Shown here piece by piece: positions 57,410-64,000 of a DNA stretch of 64,000 nt. Source of the stretch: Acetothermia bacterium 64_32 (lineage in GTDB: Bacteria; Bipolaricaulota; Bipolaricaulia; Bipolaricaulales; Bipolaricaulaceae); the NCBI GenBank assembly GCA_001508155.1, contig LGFI01000008.1, positions 33,674 through 97,673 on the forward strand, read 5' to 3'. The position numbers and the translations under genes are program-made. Each line of letters starts with the position of its first letter. The stretch's first letter is position 1. The notes beneath the pieces were generated by a model. It searched no databases, had not been told where the DNA came from, and was given only the letters and a program-made list of their open reading frames with translations.

Positions 57410-58978
57410 GTGAAACGCTTTTTGGGATTGGTAGTTCCTTTGACCGCTGTTTTGGGTTGGGGGCTTTGGGGGGCGGATACGCTCAAGATAGCGTTCCCGG
57501 CCTCGGACCTTAACACCTTGGACCCGCACTACGCGGCGGCCACCAACGATCGAGCCATCGTGGACATGATATTCAATGGGCTGGTCCGCTACAGCCCCGG
57601 GGATATAACCGAATTCGAGCCGGATCTGGCTGAGAGCTGGGAGACCTCGGAGGATGGGCGGGTTTGGACCTTCCACCTGCGGCCGGGGGTGTGGGTGCAT
57701 CCCTATCCCGGGAACCCAGAGGGCTACGAACTGACCAGTGAGGACGTGGTGTTCTCGCTGGCCAAGGCGGCCGACCCCACAAGCTCCGCCTATGCTGGGG
57801 AGTACACCGGGATGGCCTTCGAGGCAGTGGACAGGTACACGGTGCGTATTGTGCTCGACCGGCCGCTTTCGCCGGTGCTCTTTTTGCCCAAGGTGGCCGA
57901 CTATGCCGGCGGTTTCATCGTTCCCAAGGCCGCCTATGAGGCGCTGGGGGACGGATTCCGTACCCACCCGGTGGGAACGGGCCCCTTCGTGTTCAAGGAA
58001 TACCTGCCCACCCAGAAGGTGGTGCTGGTGAGGAACGACCGCTACTTCCGGGGTCCGCCCAAGCTGGCGGGGGTTGAGGTGTGGTACGTACCCGACGTGA
58101 ACGCCTGCCTGAACGGGCTCATCACCGGGGAGCTCCACGTGATCGAAGGGGTGCGGGAGCAGGCATGGGTGAAACAGGTAAAAGGGCTCCCGGGGCTGGT
58201 AGTGGACGTGTTCGGCCCGGGGGAAACCGAGGTGCTCCACTTCAACATGTCCAAGGCCCCCCTCGACGACCTGCGGGTCCGGCAGGCCATCGCCTATGCC
58301 ATCAGCCGGGATGAGCTGATCGCCTTCATCGGCCCGGACATCGCCGAAAGGCAATGTGCGGTGGTGCCGCCTTACCTCGCCGGGGGACTCTCCTGTGAGG
58401 AGGTGGCCCAGGCCGGGCTGCTCTACGAGGTGAACCTGGAAAGGGCACGCCAGCTTTTGGCCGAGGCCGGCTGCCCCGAGGGCTTCTCCCTGGACTGCTA
58501 CATCACCGAACGGGCCTCCTACCGCAAGCCGTTCGAGAACGTACAGGCCCAGCTGGCCAGGGTGGGCATCAAGCTGAACATCACCGTGGTGGACCACTCC
58601 TCCTACCACTCCCTCATCCGCCAGGACGCCAACCCCATCGTACACTACGAGTGTTGGAGGCCAAACGCGGACGTTTTCCTCACCCGCTTCTACCACTCGG
58701 ACTCCATAGTGGTAACCGGTGCCAAGCCCGACACCAACTTCTCCCACACCACCTTCATAGACGACCTGATCGAGGCGGCCCGGTATACCCTGGATCCGGA
58801 GCTCCAAGCGTGCATCTGGAAGACAGCCCAGCTTCGCCTATTGCAGGAGATGTCCTCCTACCCCTTGTACATCTCCAAGTTCGTGTATGCCCGCTCTGAG
58901 AAGGTGGATTACGGGTACGAGCTGAAGTCTTCCCTTGCTCTGTACCCGCAGGTGAACGAGCTCACCGAGCTCAGGTAG
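57410..58978 (+). CDS. ABC transporter peptide-binding protein (third set)
   Basis: This 522-residue family 5 solute-binding protein starts at GTG 57410 with GGGAGGTGA upstream; the frame is open to 57290 but that part is the promoter and leader. The signal peptide is KRFLGLVVPLTAVLGWGLWG. Family blocks are LNTLDPHYAAATNDRAIVDM, DLAESWETSEDGRVWTFHLR, THPVGTGPFVFKEYLPTQKV and LDDLRVRQAIAYAISRDELI. Its substrate is probably peptide, but this is unproven. It is followed by a hairpin, then the two permeases, as in set one. No ATPases are present. Confidence 0.94.
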   Translation: MKRFLGLVVPLTAVLGWGLWGADTLKIAFPASDLNTLDPHYAAATNDRAIVDMIFNGLVRYSPGDITEFEPDLAESWETSEDGRVWTFHLRPGVWVHPYPGNPEGYELTSEDVVFSLAKAADPTSSAYAGEYTGMAFEAVDRYTVRIVLDRPLSPVLFLPKVADYAGGFIVPKAAYEALGDGFRTHPVGTGPFVFKEYLPTQKVVLVRNDRYFRGPPKLAGVEVWYVPDVNACLNGLITGELHVIEGVREQAWVKQVKGLPGLVVDVFGPGETEVLHFNMSKAPLDDLRVRQAIAYAISRDELIAFIGPDIAERQCAVVPPYLAGGLSCEEVAQAGLLYEVNLERARQLLAEAGCPEGFSLDCYITERASYRKPFENVQAQLARVGIKLNITVVDHSSYHSLIRQDANPIVHYECWRPNADVFLTRFYHSDSIVVTGAKPDTNFSHTTFIDDLIEAARYTLDPELQACIWKTAQLRLLQEMSSYPLYISKFVYARSEKVDYGYELKSSLALYPQVNELTELR

Positions 58979-59008
58979 GCGGGGGAGGGCGGGGGGAGCC
59001 CTCCCCGC
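58979..59008 (+). terminator. Intercistronic hairpin after third binding protein
   Basis: GCGGGGGAGGGC (58979-58990) pairs with GCCCTCCCCGC (58998-59008) with one bulged G. It mirrors the hairpin at 2687-2716 in position and G/C-tract character. Only a weak TTT follows. Confidence 0.7.
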
Positions 59009-59026
59009 CCTCTTTCATTCAAGGCC

Positions 59027-59968
59027 ATGTGGGCCTACATCGCGCGCAGGGTTTTGGTTGCGATCCCGACCTTGCTTGCGGTCTACACGCTGGTGTTCCT
59101 TTTCGTCAGGGTGGCCCCTGGGGACCCGGCGGTGGCCGCCCTGGGGGACTATGCCTCCAAAGAAGCGGTGGAGGCGCTACGCCAGGAGATGGGGCTCACC
59201 GACCCCCTGTGGGTCCAGTACCTCCGTTCCCTTTTAGGGTATTTAAAGGGGGACCTGGGCCGATCGCTCATCAATCGGCTCCCGGTAAGCCGGCAGGTGG
59301 CCGCCGCCCTCCCCTACACCCTGGAGCTCACGTTCGCCGGGATCCTGCTGGGGGCGCTGATCGGCATCCCCACCGGGGTCCTGACCGCCCTCAGGCGGAA
59401 CCGCCTCCCCGATTACCTCGGCCGCACCCTCTCCCTGGTCGGGCTCTCCATCCCCGCCTTCTACCTGGGGATCCTCCTGATGATCGCCTTCTCCATAAAG
59501 CTCCGTTGGTTCCCCGTGATGGGAGGTGGAAACCTCTCCAGCCCGGCCGACAACCTGAGGCACCTGGCCCTGCCCGCCCTGTCTCTTGGGATCATCATGA
59601 CCTCTTACGTGACGCGCATGACCCGCTCCTCGGTGCTGAACGTGCTGCAGGAGGATTACGTACGGACCGCCAGGGCCAAGGGGCTGCGGGAGCGGGCGGT
59701 GACCTATTCCCATGTCCTGCGAAATGCCCTGATCCCCATAGCCTCGGTGGTCGGCGTCTACTCCGTGGTGCTCATCGGGGACTCTGTGATGACCGAGGTG
59801 GTGTTCTCCCGGCCGGGGTTGGGGAAGCTGATGGTGGGGGCCATGCTGCAGCGGGACTACATCGCCCTCCAGTCCCTCATCCTCATCTATGCCGGGTTCG
59901 TGATCCTTATAAACCTGCTGACCGACCTCTCCTATGGGTTGATCGATCCCCGGGTGAGGTATGACTAA
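59027..59968 (+). CDS. ABC transporter permease, DppB type (third set)
   Basis: This 313-residue permease opens MWAYIARRVLVAIPTLLAVY and has VAPGDPAVAALGDYASKEAV, the EAA loop QEDYVRTARAKGLRERAVTY followed by HVLRNALIPIA, and the C-terminal [14 protein letters not shown]. It has six predicted helices. The stop overlaps the start of the DppC partner by 8 bp. It works with the genes at 57410 and 59961. Confidence 0.94.
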   Translation: MWAYIARRVLVAIPTLLAVYTLVFLFVRVAPGDPAVAALGDYASKEAVEALRQEMGLTDPLWVQYLRSLLGYLKGDLGRSLINRLPVSRQVAAALPYTLELTFAGILLGALIGIPTGVLTALRRNRLPDYLGRTLSLVGLSIPAFYLGILLMIAFSIKLRWFPVMGGGNLSSPADNLRHLALPALSLGIIMTSYVTRMTRSSVLNVLQEDYVRTARAKGLRERAVTYSHVLRNALIPIASVVGVYSVVLIGDSVMTEVVFSRPGLGKLMVGAMLQRDYIALQSLILIYAGFVILINLLTDLSYGLIDPRVRYD

Positions 59969-60812
59969 GGGGCACAGGATAAGGAGCCGGAGGGTGCGGG
60001 CCTTCTTGCGGAACCGCACCGCGGTGGTCGGGGCCGTGGTCGCCATTCTTGTGGCGGCGATCGCGGTATTGGCCCCGGTGGTCTCCCCGCACGACCCCCT
60101 GGAGCAGGACGTGTATCACAGGCTGGCGCCCCCGGGCGGGGAGCATCCCCTGGGCACCGACGATTTCGGCCGGGACGTGCTGACCCGGATCATCCACGGG
60201 GCAAGGGTTTCCCTAACCGTGGGGGTCTTCTCCGTGCTCCTGGCCATGGGCCTGGGGACTTTCCTCGGCCTTGCGGCCGGGTACTTCCGCGGCGGGGTGG
60301 AGCTGGTGGTGATGCGGGTGGTGGACGTGCTCATGGCCTTTCCCGTGCTCGTCATGGGGCTTTTGGTGATGGCCATCCTGGGCACGGGGCTGGGGAAGCT
60401 GATCGTGGCCATCGGGGTGGTGCTGGCTCCCAGGTTCGCCCGCTTGGCCTACGGCGCTGCCGTCTCGGTGCGGGAGACGGAGTTCGTGGACGCAGCCCGC
60501 GCCCTGGGTGCCGGCCCGTGGCGGATCCTCCTTCGCCATATACTCCCCAACGTGTTCGGCGAGATCCTCGTCATGGGGACCCTATGGACAGCCACCGCCA
60601 TCCGGATCGAAGCCAACCTTTCGTTCATCGGGCTCGGGGTGTCCCCACCCACCCCTACCTGGGGGAACATGATCCGGGAGGGGGTGAACTGGATCGTCGT
60701 GGCCCCTTGGCTTCCCGTTTTCCCTGGCCTTGCAATTCTGATCACGGTGCTCGCGTTCAACATGGTGGGGGACGGCCTCAGGGACGCGGTGGACCCCAGG
60801 CTGCAAACATAA
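59961..60812 (+). CDS. ABC transporter permease, DppC type (third set)
   Basis: This 283-residue permease has [40 protein letters not shown], the EAA loop [31 protein letters not shown] and [18 protein letters not shown]. It is of normal length, without the N-terminal extension of the set-one DppC. The operon ends here, 37 bp before the exonuclease gene, with no ATPase genes. Confidence 0.94.
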   Translation: MTKGHRIRSRRVRAFLRNRTAVVGAVVAILVAAIAVLAPVVSPHDPLEQDVYHRLAPPGGEHPLGTDDFGRDVLTRIIHGARVSLTVGVFSVLLAMGLGTFLGLAAGYFRGGVELVVMRVVDVLMAFPVLVMGLLVMAILGTGLGKLIVAIGVVLAPRFARLAYGAAVSVRETEFVDAARALGAGPWRILLRHILPNVFGEILVMGTLWTATAIRIEANLSFIGLGVSPPTPTWGNMIREGVNWIVVAPWLPVFPGLAILITVLAFNMVGDGLRDAVDPRLQT

Positions 60813-60849
60813 CCCTCTCCCGGTTAGAATTGCCCTGAAGGAGGCGGAG

Positions 60850-61635
60850 GTGGGCGTCTTCAAGGTGGCGACGTTCAACGCCAACTCGATCCGCAGCCGG
60901 TTGCCCTTGGTGCTGGAGTGGCTCTCCCGAAAGCGGCCGGATGTGCTGTGCCTCCAGGAGACCAAGGTCCCGGATCCAGAGTTCCCGGTGGAGGCGTTCC
61001 GGGAAGCGGGGTACCAGGTGGTCTTCCGGGGGGAGAAGCGCGGGGCCGGGGTGGCCATCGCAAGCCTCGCGGAGCCTGAGGAGGTCTCCTTCGGCCTAGA
61101 CGACGGGGGGCCGCCGGACGAAGCCCGCCTCATCCGGGCAACGATCGCGGGGATCCCCATCGTCAATACCTACGTGCCCCAAGGCAGGTCCCCGGACCAC
61201 GAGATGTTCCGCTACAAGCTCAAGTGGCTGGCGCGCCTACGGGACTTCTTCGACCGGCATTTCTCCCCGGAAGAGCCCCTCATATGGTGCGGGGACTTCA
61301 ACGTGGCCCCCGAGGAGATCGACGTTCACAACCCGGTGCGGCTAAGGAACCACGTGGACTTCCACCCCGAGGCCCGGGCGGCCCTGGAGAGGCTCCGGAA
61401 GTGGGGGTTCGTGGACGTCTTCAGAAAACACCACCCCGGGGAGCCGGGCCAGTACACCTTCTGGGACTACCGGGTGAAAGGGGCTCTTGAGCGGAACCTG
61501 GGCTGGCGGGTGGACCACATCTGGGCAACCCGGCCTCTTGCGGAACGCTCGGTGGCTGCCTGGATCGACCGGGATGCAAGACGCACCGAAAGGCCCTCCG
61601 ACCACACCTTCCTGGTGGCCGAGTTCGCCCTCTAG
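60850..61635 (+). CDS. xth: Exodeoxyribonuclease III
   Basis: This 261-residue AP endonuclease/3'-exonuclease has the EEP catalytic series: [12 protein letters not shown] (Asn), [10 protein letters not shown] (Glu), YVPQGR (Tyr), [17 protein letters not shown] (Asp and Asn), [17 protein letters not shown] (Asp) and [12 protein letters not shown] (Asp-His). It repairs abasic sites. GTG 60850 follows GGAGGCGGAG. A possible -10 TAGAAT (60825-60830) gives it its own promoter. It overlaps the convergent hutU gene by 4 bp. Confidence 0.96.
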   Translation: MGVFKVATFNANSIRSRLPLVLEWLSRKRPDVLCLQETKVPDPEFPVEAFREAGYQVVFRGEKRGAGVAIASLAEPEEVSFGLDDGGPPDEARLIRATIAGIPIVNTYVPQGRSPDHEMFRYKLKWLARLRDFFDRHFSPEEPLIWCGDFNVAPEEIDVHNPVRLRNHVDFHPEARAALERLRKWGFVDVFRKHHPGEPGQYTFWDYRVKGALERNLGWRVDHIWATRPLAERSVAAWIDRDARRTERPSDHTFLVAEFAL

Positions 61636-63308
61636 CCTCCGAGGCAGGGGATCTTGACCCCGCGTGCTTTGGCCACCCGGATTGCCTTCTCGTAGCCGGC
61701 GTCGGCGTGGCGGGCCACCCCCAGCCCCGGGTCCACCGTGAGCACCCGCTCGAGCCTGCGGTCCGCTTCCTTGCTCCCATCGGCCACGATCACCATGCCC
61801 GCGTGGATGCTCTTTCCGATCCCCACCCCGCCGCCGTGGTGCACGGACACCCAAGTGGCCCCACACACCGCGTTGAGAAGCGCATTAAGGATCGGCCAGT
61901 CGGCGATGGCGTCCGAGCCATCCAGCATCCCCTCCGTCTCCCGGTAGGGGGAGGCGACGGACCCTGAATCGAGGTGGTCCCTCCCGATCACGATCGGCGC
62001 CTTGACCTCGCCTTTCCTCACGAGCTCGTTGAAAAGGAGCCCCGCCTCGGCCCGCTCCCCATACCCCAGCCAACAGATCCTCGCCGGAAGCCCCTGGAAG
62101 CGCACCTTCTCCTCTGCCTTCCGGATCCAGCGGGCTAGGGCTTCGTCCTTAGGGAAAAGCTCCAGGATCGCCCGGTCGGTCCTCAAGATGTCCTCGGGAT
62201 CCCCGGACAGGGCGGCCCACCTGAACGGGCCCTTGCCCTCACAGAACATGGGCCGGATGTAGGCCTGGACAAAGCCCGGGAAGGAGAACGCCTCCTCATG
62301 CGAGAGCCCTCCCTTTTCGGCTTGAGCCCGCAGGGCGTTGCCGTAGTCGAAGGCCACCGCCCCGGCCTCCTTCATGTCCCGCATCGCCCGCACGTGCCGC
62401 ACCATGGACTTGTAGGAGAGCTCGATGTATCTCTTCGGGTCCTCCTTCCTGAGCTTTAAGGCCTCCTCGTAGGACATCCCTCCCGGCACATAACCGGAGA
62501 GCTCGTCGTGGGCCGCGGTCTGGTCGGTGACCACGTCCGGGATCACCCCCCGCCGCACAAGTTCAGGGTACACGTCGGCCGCGTTCCCAAGGAGCCCAAT
62601 AGAGATGGGCTCCCCTTTTTCCCTGTGTTCCTGGGCGACCCTCAGGGCCTCATCCAGGGACTCGGTCCAGGTATCCAGCTGCCCCAGGGAAAGGCGCCTC
62701 TTTATCTTCTCGGGGTTGATCTCCACGATGATCCCCACGCCCTCGTTCATGGTGATGGCCAAGGGCTGCGCCCCCCCCATCTCCCCCAGGCCGGCAGTGA
62801 GGACGAGCTTCCCCCGCAGGGTCCCACCGAAGTGCTGGCGGGCCACCTCAGCCAGGGTCTCGTAGGTCCCCTGGAGGATCCCTTGTGTTCCGATGTAGAT
62901 CCAGGAACCGGCGGTCATCTGGCCGTACATGGTGAGCCCCAACCTCTCCAGCTCCCGGAACTTCTCCCAAGTTGCCCACTCCGGCACGAGCATGGCGTTG
63001 GCGATGAGGACCCGAGGGGCGTCCTCGTGGGTCTTGAACACCGCCACCGCCCGGCCGGATTGGACCACCAACGTCTCGTCGCCCTCCAGCTCCTTGAGAC
63101 ACTTGACGATGAGGTCGAAGTCCTCCCAGGAGCGGGCGGCCTTTCCCGTGCCGCCGTACACGATGAGGTTGGCCGGGTCCCCGGCTACCTCCGGATCCAG
63201 GTTGTTCATGAGCATCCTCAGGGCAGCCTCCTGCAACCACCCTTTGCAGGAAAGCTGTGTCCCCCTGGGGGCCCTGACCTCCCGCGGTGCGCTTTTCACC
63301 CCGTCCAC
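61632..63308 (-). CDS. hutU: Urocanate hydratase
   Basis: This 558-residue urocanase converts urocanate to imidazolone propionate in histidine degradation. It has [60 protein letters not shown], the NAD-binding [18 protein letters not shown] and the catalytic region [20 protein letters not shown] with its cysteine. GTG 63308 follows AAGGAGGGG. No other hut genes are in the window. With the peptide importers and the ferredoxin oxidoreductase it supports amino-acid catabolism. Confidence 0.97.
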   Translation of the reverse strand: MDGVKSAPREVRAPRGTQLSCKGWLQEAALRMLMNNLDPEVAGDPANLIVYGGTGKAARSWEDFDLIVKCLKELEGDETLVVQSGRAVAVFKTHEDAPRVLIANAMLVPEWATWEKFRELERLGLTMYGQMTAGSWIYIGTQGILQGTYETLAEVARQHFGGTLRGKLVLTAGLGEMGGAQPLAITMNEGVGIIVEINPEKIKRRLSLGQLDTWTESLDEALRVAQEHREKGEPISIGLLGNAADVYPELVRRGVIPDVVTDQTAAHDELSGYVPGGMSYEEALKLRKEDPKRYIELSYKSMVRHVRAMRDMKEAGAVAFDYGNALRAQAEKGGLSHEEAFSFPGFVQAYIRPMFCEGKGPFRWAALSGDPEDILRTDRAILELFPKDEALARWIRKAEEKVRFQGLPARICWLGYGERAEAGLLFNELVRKGEVKAPIVIGRDHLDSGSVASPYRETEGMLDGSDAIADWPILNALLNAVCGATWVSVHHGGGVGIGKSIHAGMVIVADGSKEADRRLERVLTVDPGLGVARHADAGYEKAIRVAKARGVKIPCLGG

Positions 63309-63431
63309 TTTCCCCCTCCTTGCCCGATCTTAGACCACGACGTAAGGCCGGTAAAGGGCGTGAGGTGGATCACTTACCCCTGCCCCCGGCCGCGCTCTTA
63401 AACGTCAGCCCCACAGCGCCTACCTCCTCCA

Positions 63432-63461
63432 TTGGCAACCAGGGACAAGACCCCCTACAAT
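63432..63461 (+). promoter_or_regulatory. Promoter of the last gene
   Basis: TTGGCA (63432-63437), 18 bp, TACAAT (63456-63461). AGGAGGTGG at 63477-63485 precedes GTG 63491. Confidence 0.7.
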
Positions 63462-63490
63462 AGCCCAACCTTGCCAGGAGGTGGAACCAA

Positions 63491-63946
63491 GTGAGGAAGA
63501 CATTGGCAGTACTGGCGGCTGTCTTGACCTTAACCACCCCAGCTTGGACCCAAGGGAAACTCGGCGTCGGCGGAAGCTTTTGGGGTGGGAGCCCGGTGTT
63601 CGATGCGTTCGCCGAGGTGGCTTTCGGCGAGGCCACAGCCATGCGGTTCGGGGCCGGCACGGTGTTTTCTGGGGGTGGGCTGGCGGCCTTCACCCTGGAC
63701 GCTACTTTTCTCATCACACTGGGCCTTGAGGCAATCCAACCCTACTTTGGAGCGGGGGCCGGGGCGTTTGTGATGACTGGTGGTGGTATGGCGGCCGGGA
63801 TTTTCACCGTGAACGGGATCGCTGGGGTGTACCTCCCCCTTGCCGAAGCCTTTGGGGTCTACGGTCAGATGAAGTTCCTTGGCCAGGTGGGAGGAGGGGG
63901 CTTCGTAGGAGAGTACTTGTTTAGCGTGAGTAGCCCTCGGGGCTGA
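63491..63946 (+). CDS. Small secreted beta-rich protein
   Basis: This 151-residue protein starts at GTG 63491. The signal peptide is RKTLAVLAAVLTLTTPAW, with cleavage after TQ. The rest alternates Gly-rich turns and short amphipathic strands (AMRFGAGTVFSGGGLAAFTL, GVYLPLAEAFGVYGQMKFLG), the pattern of an eight-strand outer-membrane-like barrel. The C-terminus (SVSSPRG) lacks an aromatic beta-signal. No family is recognised. The 54 bp after it to the window end show nothing. Confidence 0.6.
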   Translation: MRKTLAVLAAVLTLTTPAWTQGKLGVGGSFWGGSPVFDAFAEVAFGEATAMRFGAGTVFSGGGLAAFTLDATFLITLGLEAIQPYFGAGAGAFVMTGGGMAAGIFTVNGIAGVYLPLAEAFGVYGQMKFLGQVGGGGFVGEYLFSVSSPRG

Positions 63947-64000
63947 AGTTTTCCTGCCTAGCGGCAAAGTTCCCTTGGAAAGGTGCTTTATGTAATACAG

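Overview
The window is about 64 kb of GC-rich bacterial DNA with densely packed, often overlapping operons. Several gene orders are conserved in Gram-positive and deep-branching bacteria: rny-spoVS, rimP-nusA, efp-asp23-asp23-amaP-like-nusB, and rpmE-DUF1385. Three peptide-type transporter sets, urocanate hydratase and a four-subunit 2-oxoacid:ferredoxin oxidoreductase suggest an anaerobic peptide and amino-acid fermenter. A cyclic-2,3-diphosphoglycerate-synthetase-like GTPase and an archaeal-type Pus10 point to a deep or thermophilic lineage. My best guess is Bipolaricaulota (Acetothermia/OP1), but this comes from gene content only and is not proven.

Layout. Positions 1-900 hold dtd (cut by the window edge), a degenerate RNase HI-like gene and a tRNA with anticodon CAT. 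Positions 1083-8745 hold two tandem peptide-transporter sets (binding protein and two permeases each, no ATPases). Positions 8814-11201 hold an unknown membrane protein, a YqeG-type HAD phosphatase and a cluster of palindromic repeats. Positions 11202-20878, minus strand, form a housekeeping operon: rimP, nusA, an RND/MMPL exporter, rny, spoVS, an AtpZ-like gene, a PpiC/TPR protein, mazG and a small gene. Positions 20906-23674 hold an RluA-type pseudouridine synthase, pgsA and the GTPase.

Positions 23776-41259 are the accessory core and the most interesting part. They contain three cyclic-di-GMP-I (GEMM) riboswitches. Two are stacked in one likely transcript. The first has an intrinsic terminator overlapping its aptamer, and the second has a hairpin that hides the Shine-Dalgarno sequence of the next gene; both read as ON switches. 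Between them lies a 112-residue protein that fuses a ribbon-helix-helix DNA-binding domain to an MshEN-type c-di-GMP receptor domain. The locus also encodes a sigma-B/F-like protein lacking region 4, related secreted beta-sandwich proteins, a PapD-like chaperone, a 938-residue surface or outer-membrane protein, a dockerin-like protein and a WecB epimerase. A third riboswitch precedes a DUF2334 deacetylase-like protein, which is followed by a second RHH protein, a processive GT2 synthase and a two-domain glycoside hydrolase. I read the whole as a c-di-GMP-controlled surface fibre and exopolysaccharide locus.

Positions 41282-64000 are mostly housekeeping: a serine hydrolase, Pus10, a PIG-L deacetylase, rpsI-rpmE-DUF1385, a PHP phosphoesterase, a sugar-nucleotide epimerase, nusB, the Asp23 group, efp, rlpA, groESL with a CIRCE operator, porCDAB, a phosphodiesterase, a third ATPase-less transporter, exonuclease III, hutU and a small secreted protein. 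Many genes start only a few bases downstream of a good -10 box, so leaderless or near-leaderless mRNAs appear common beside strong Shine-Dalgarno starts.
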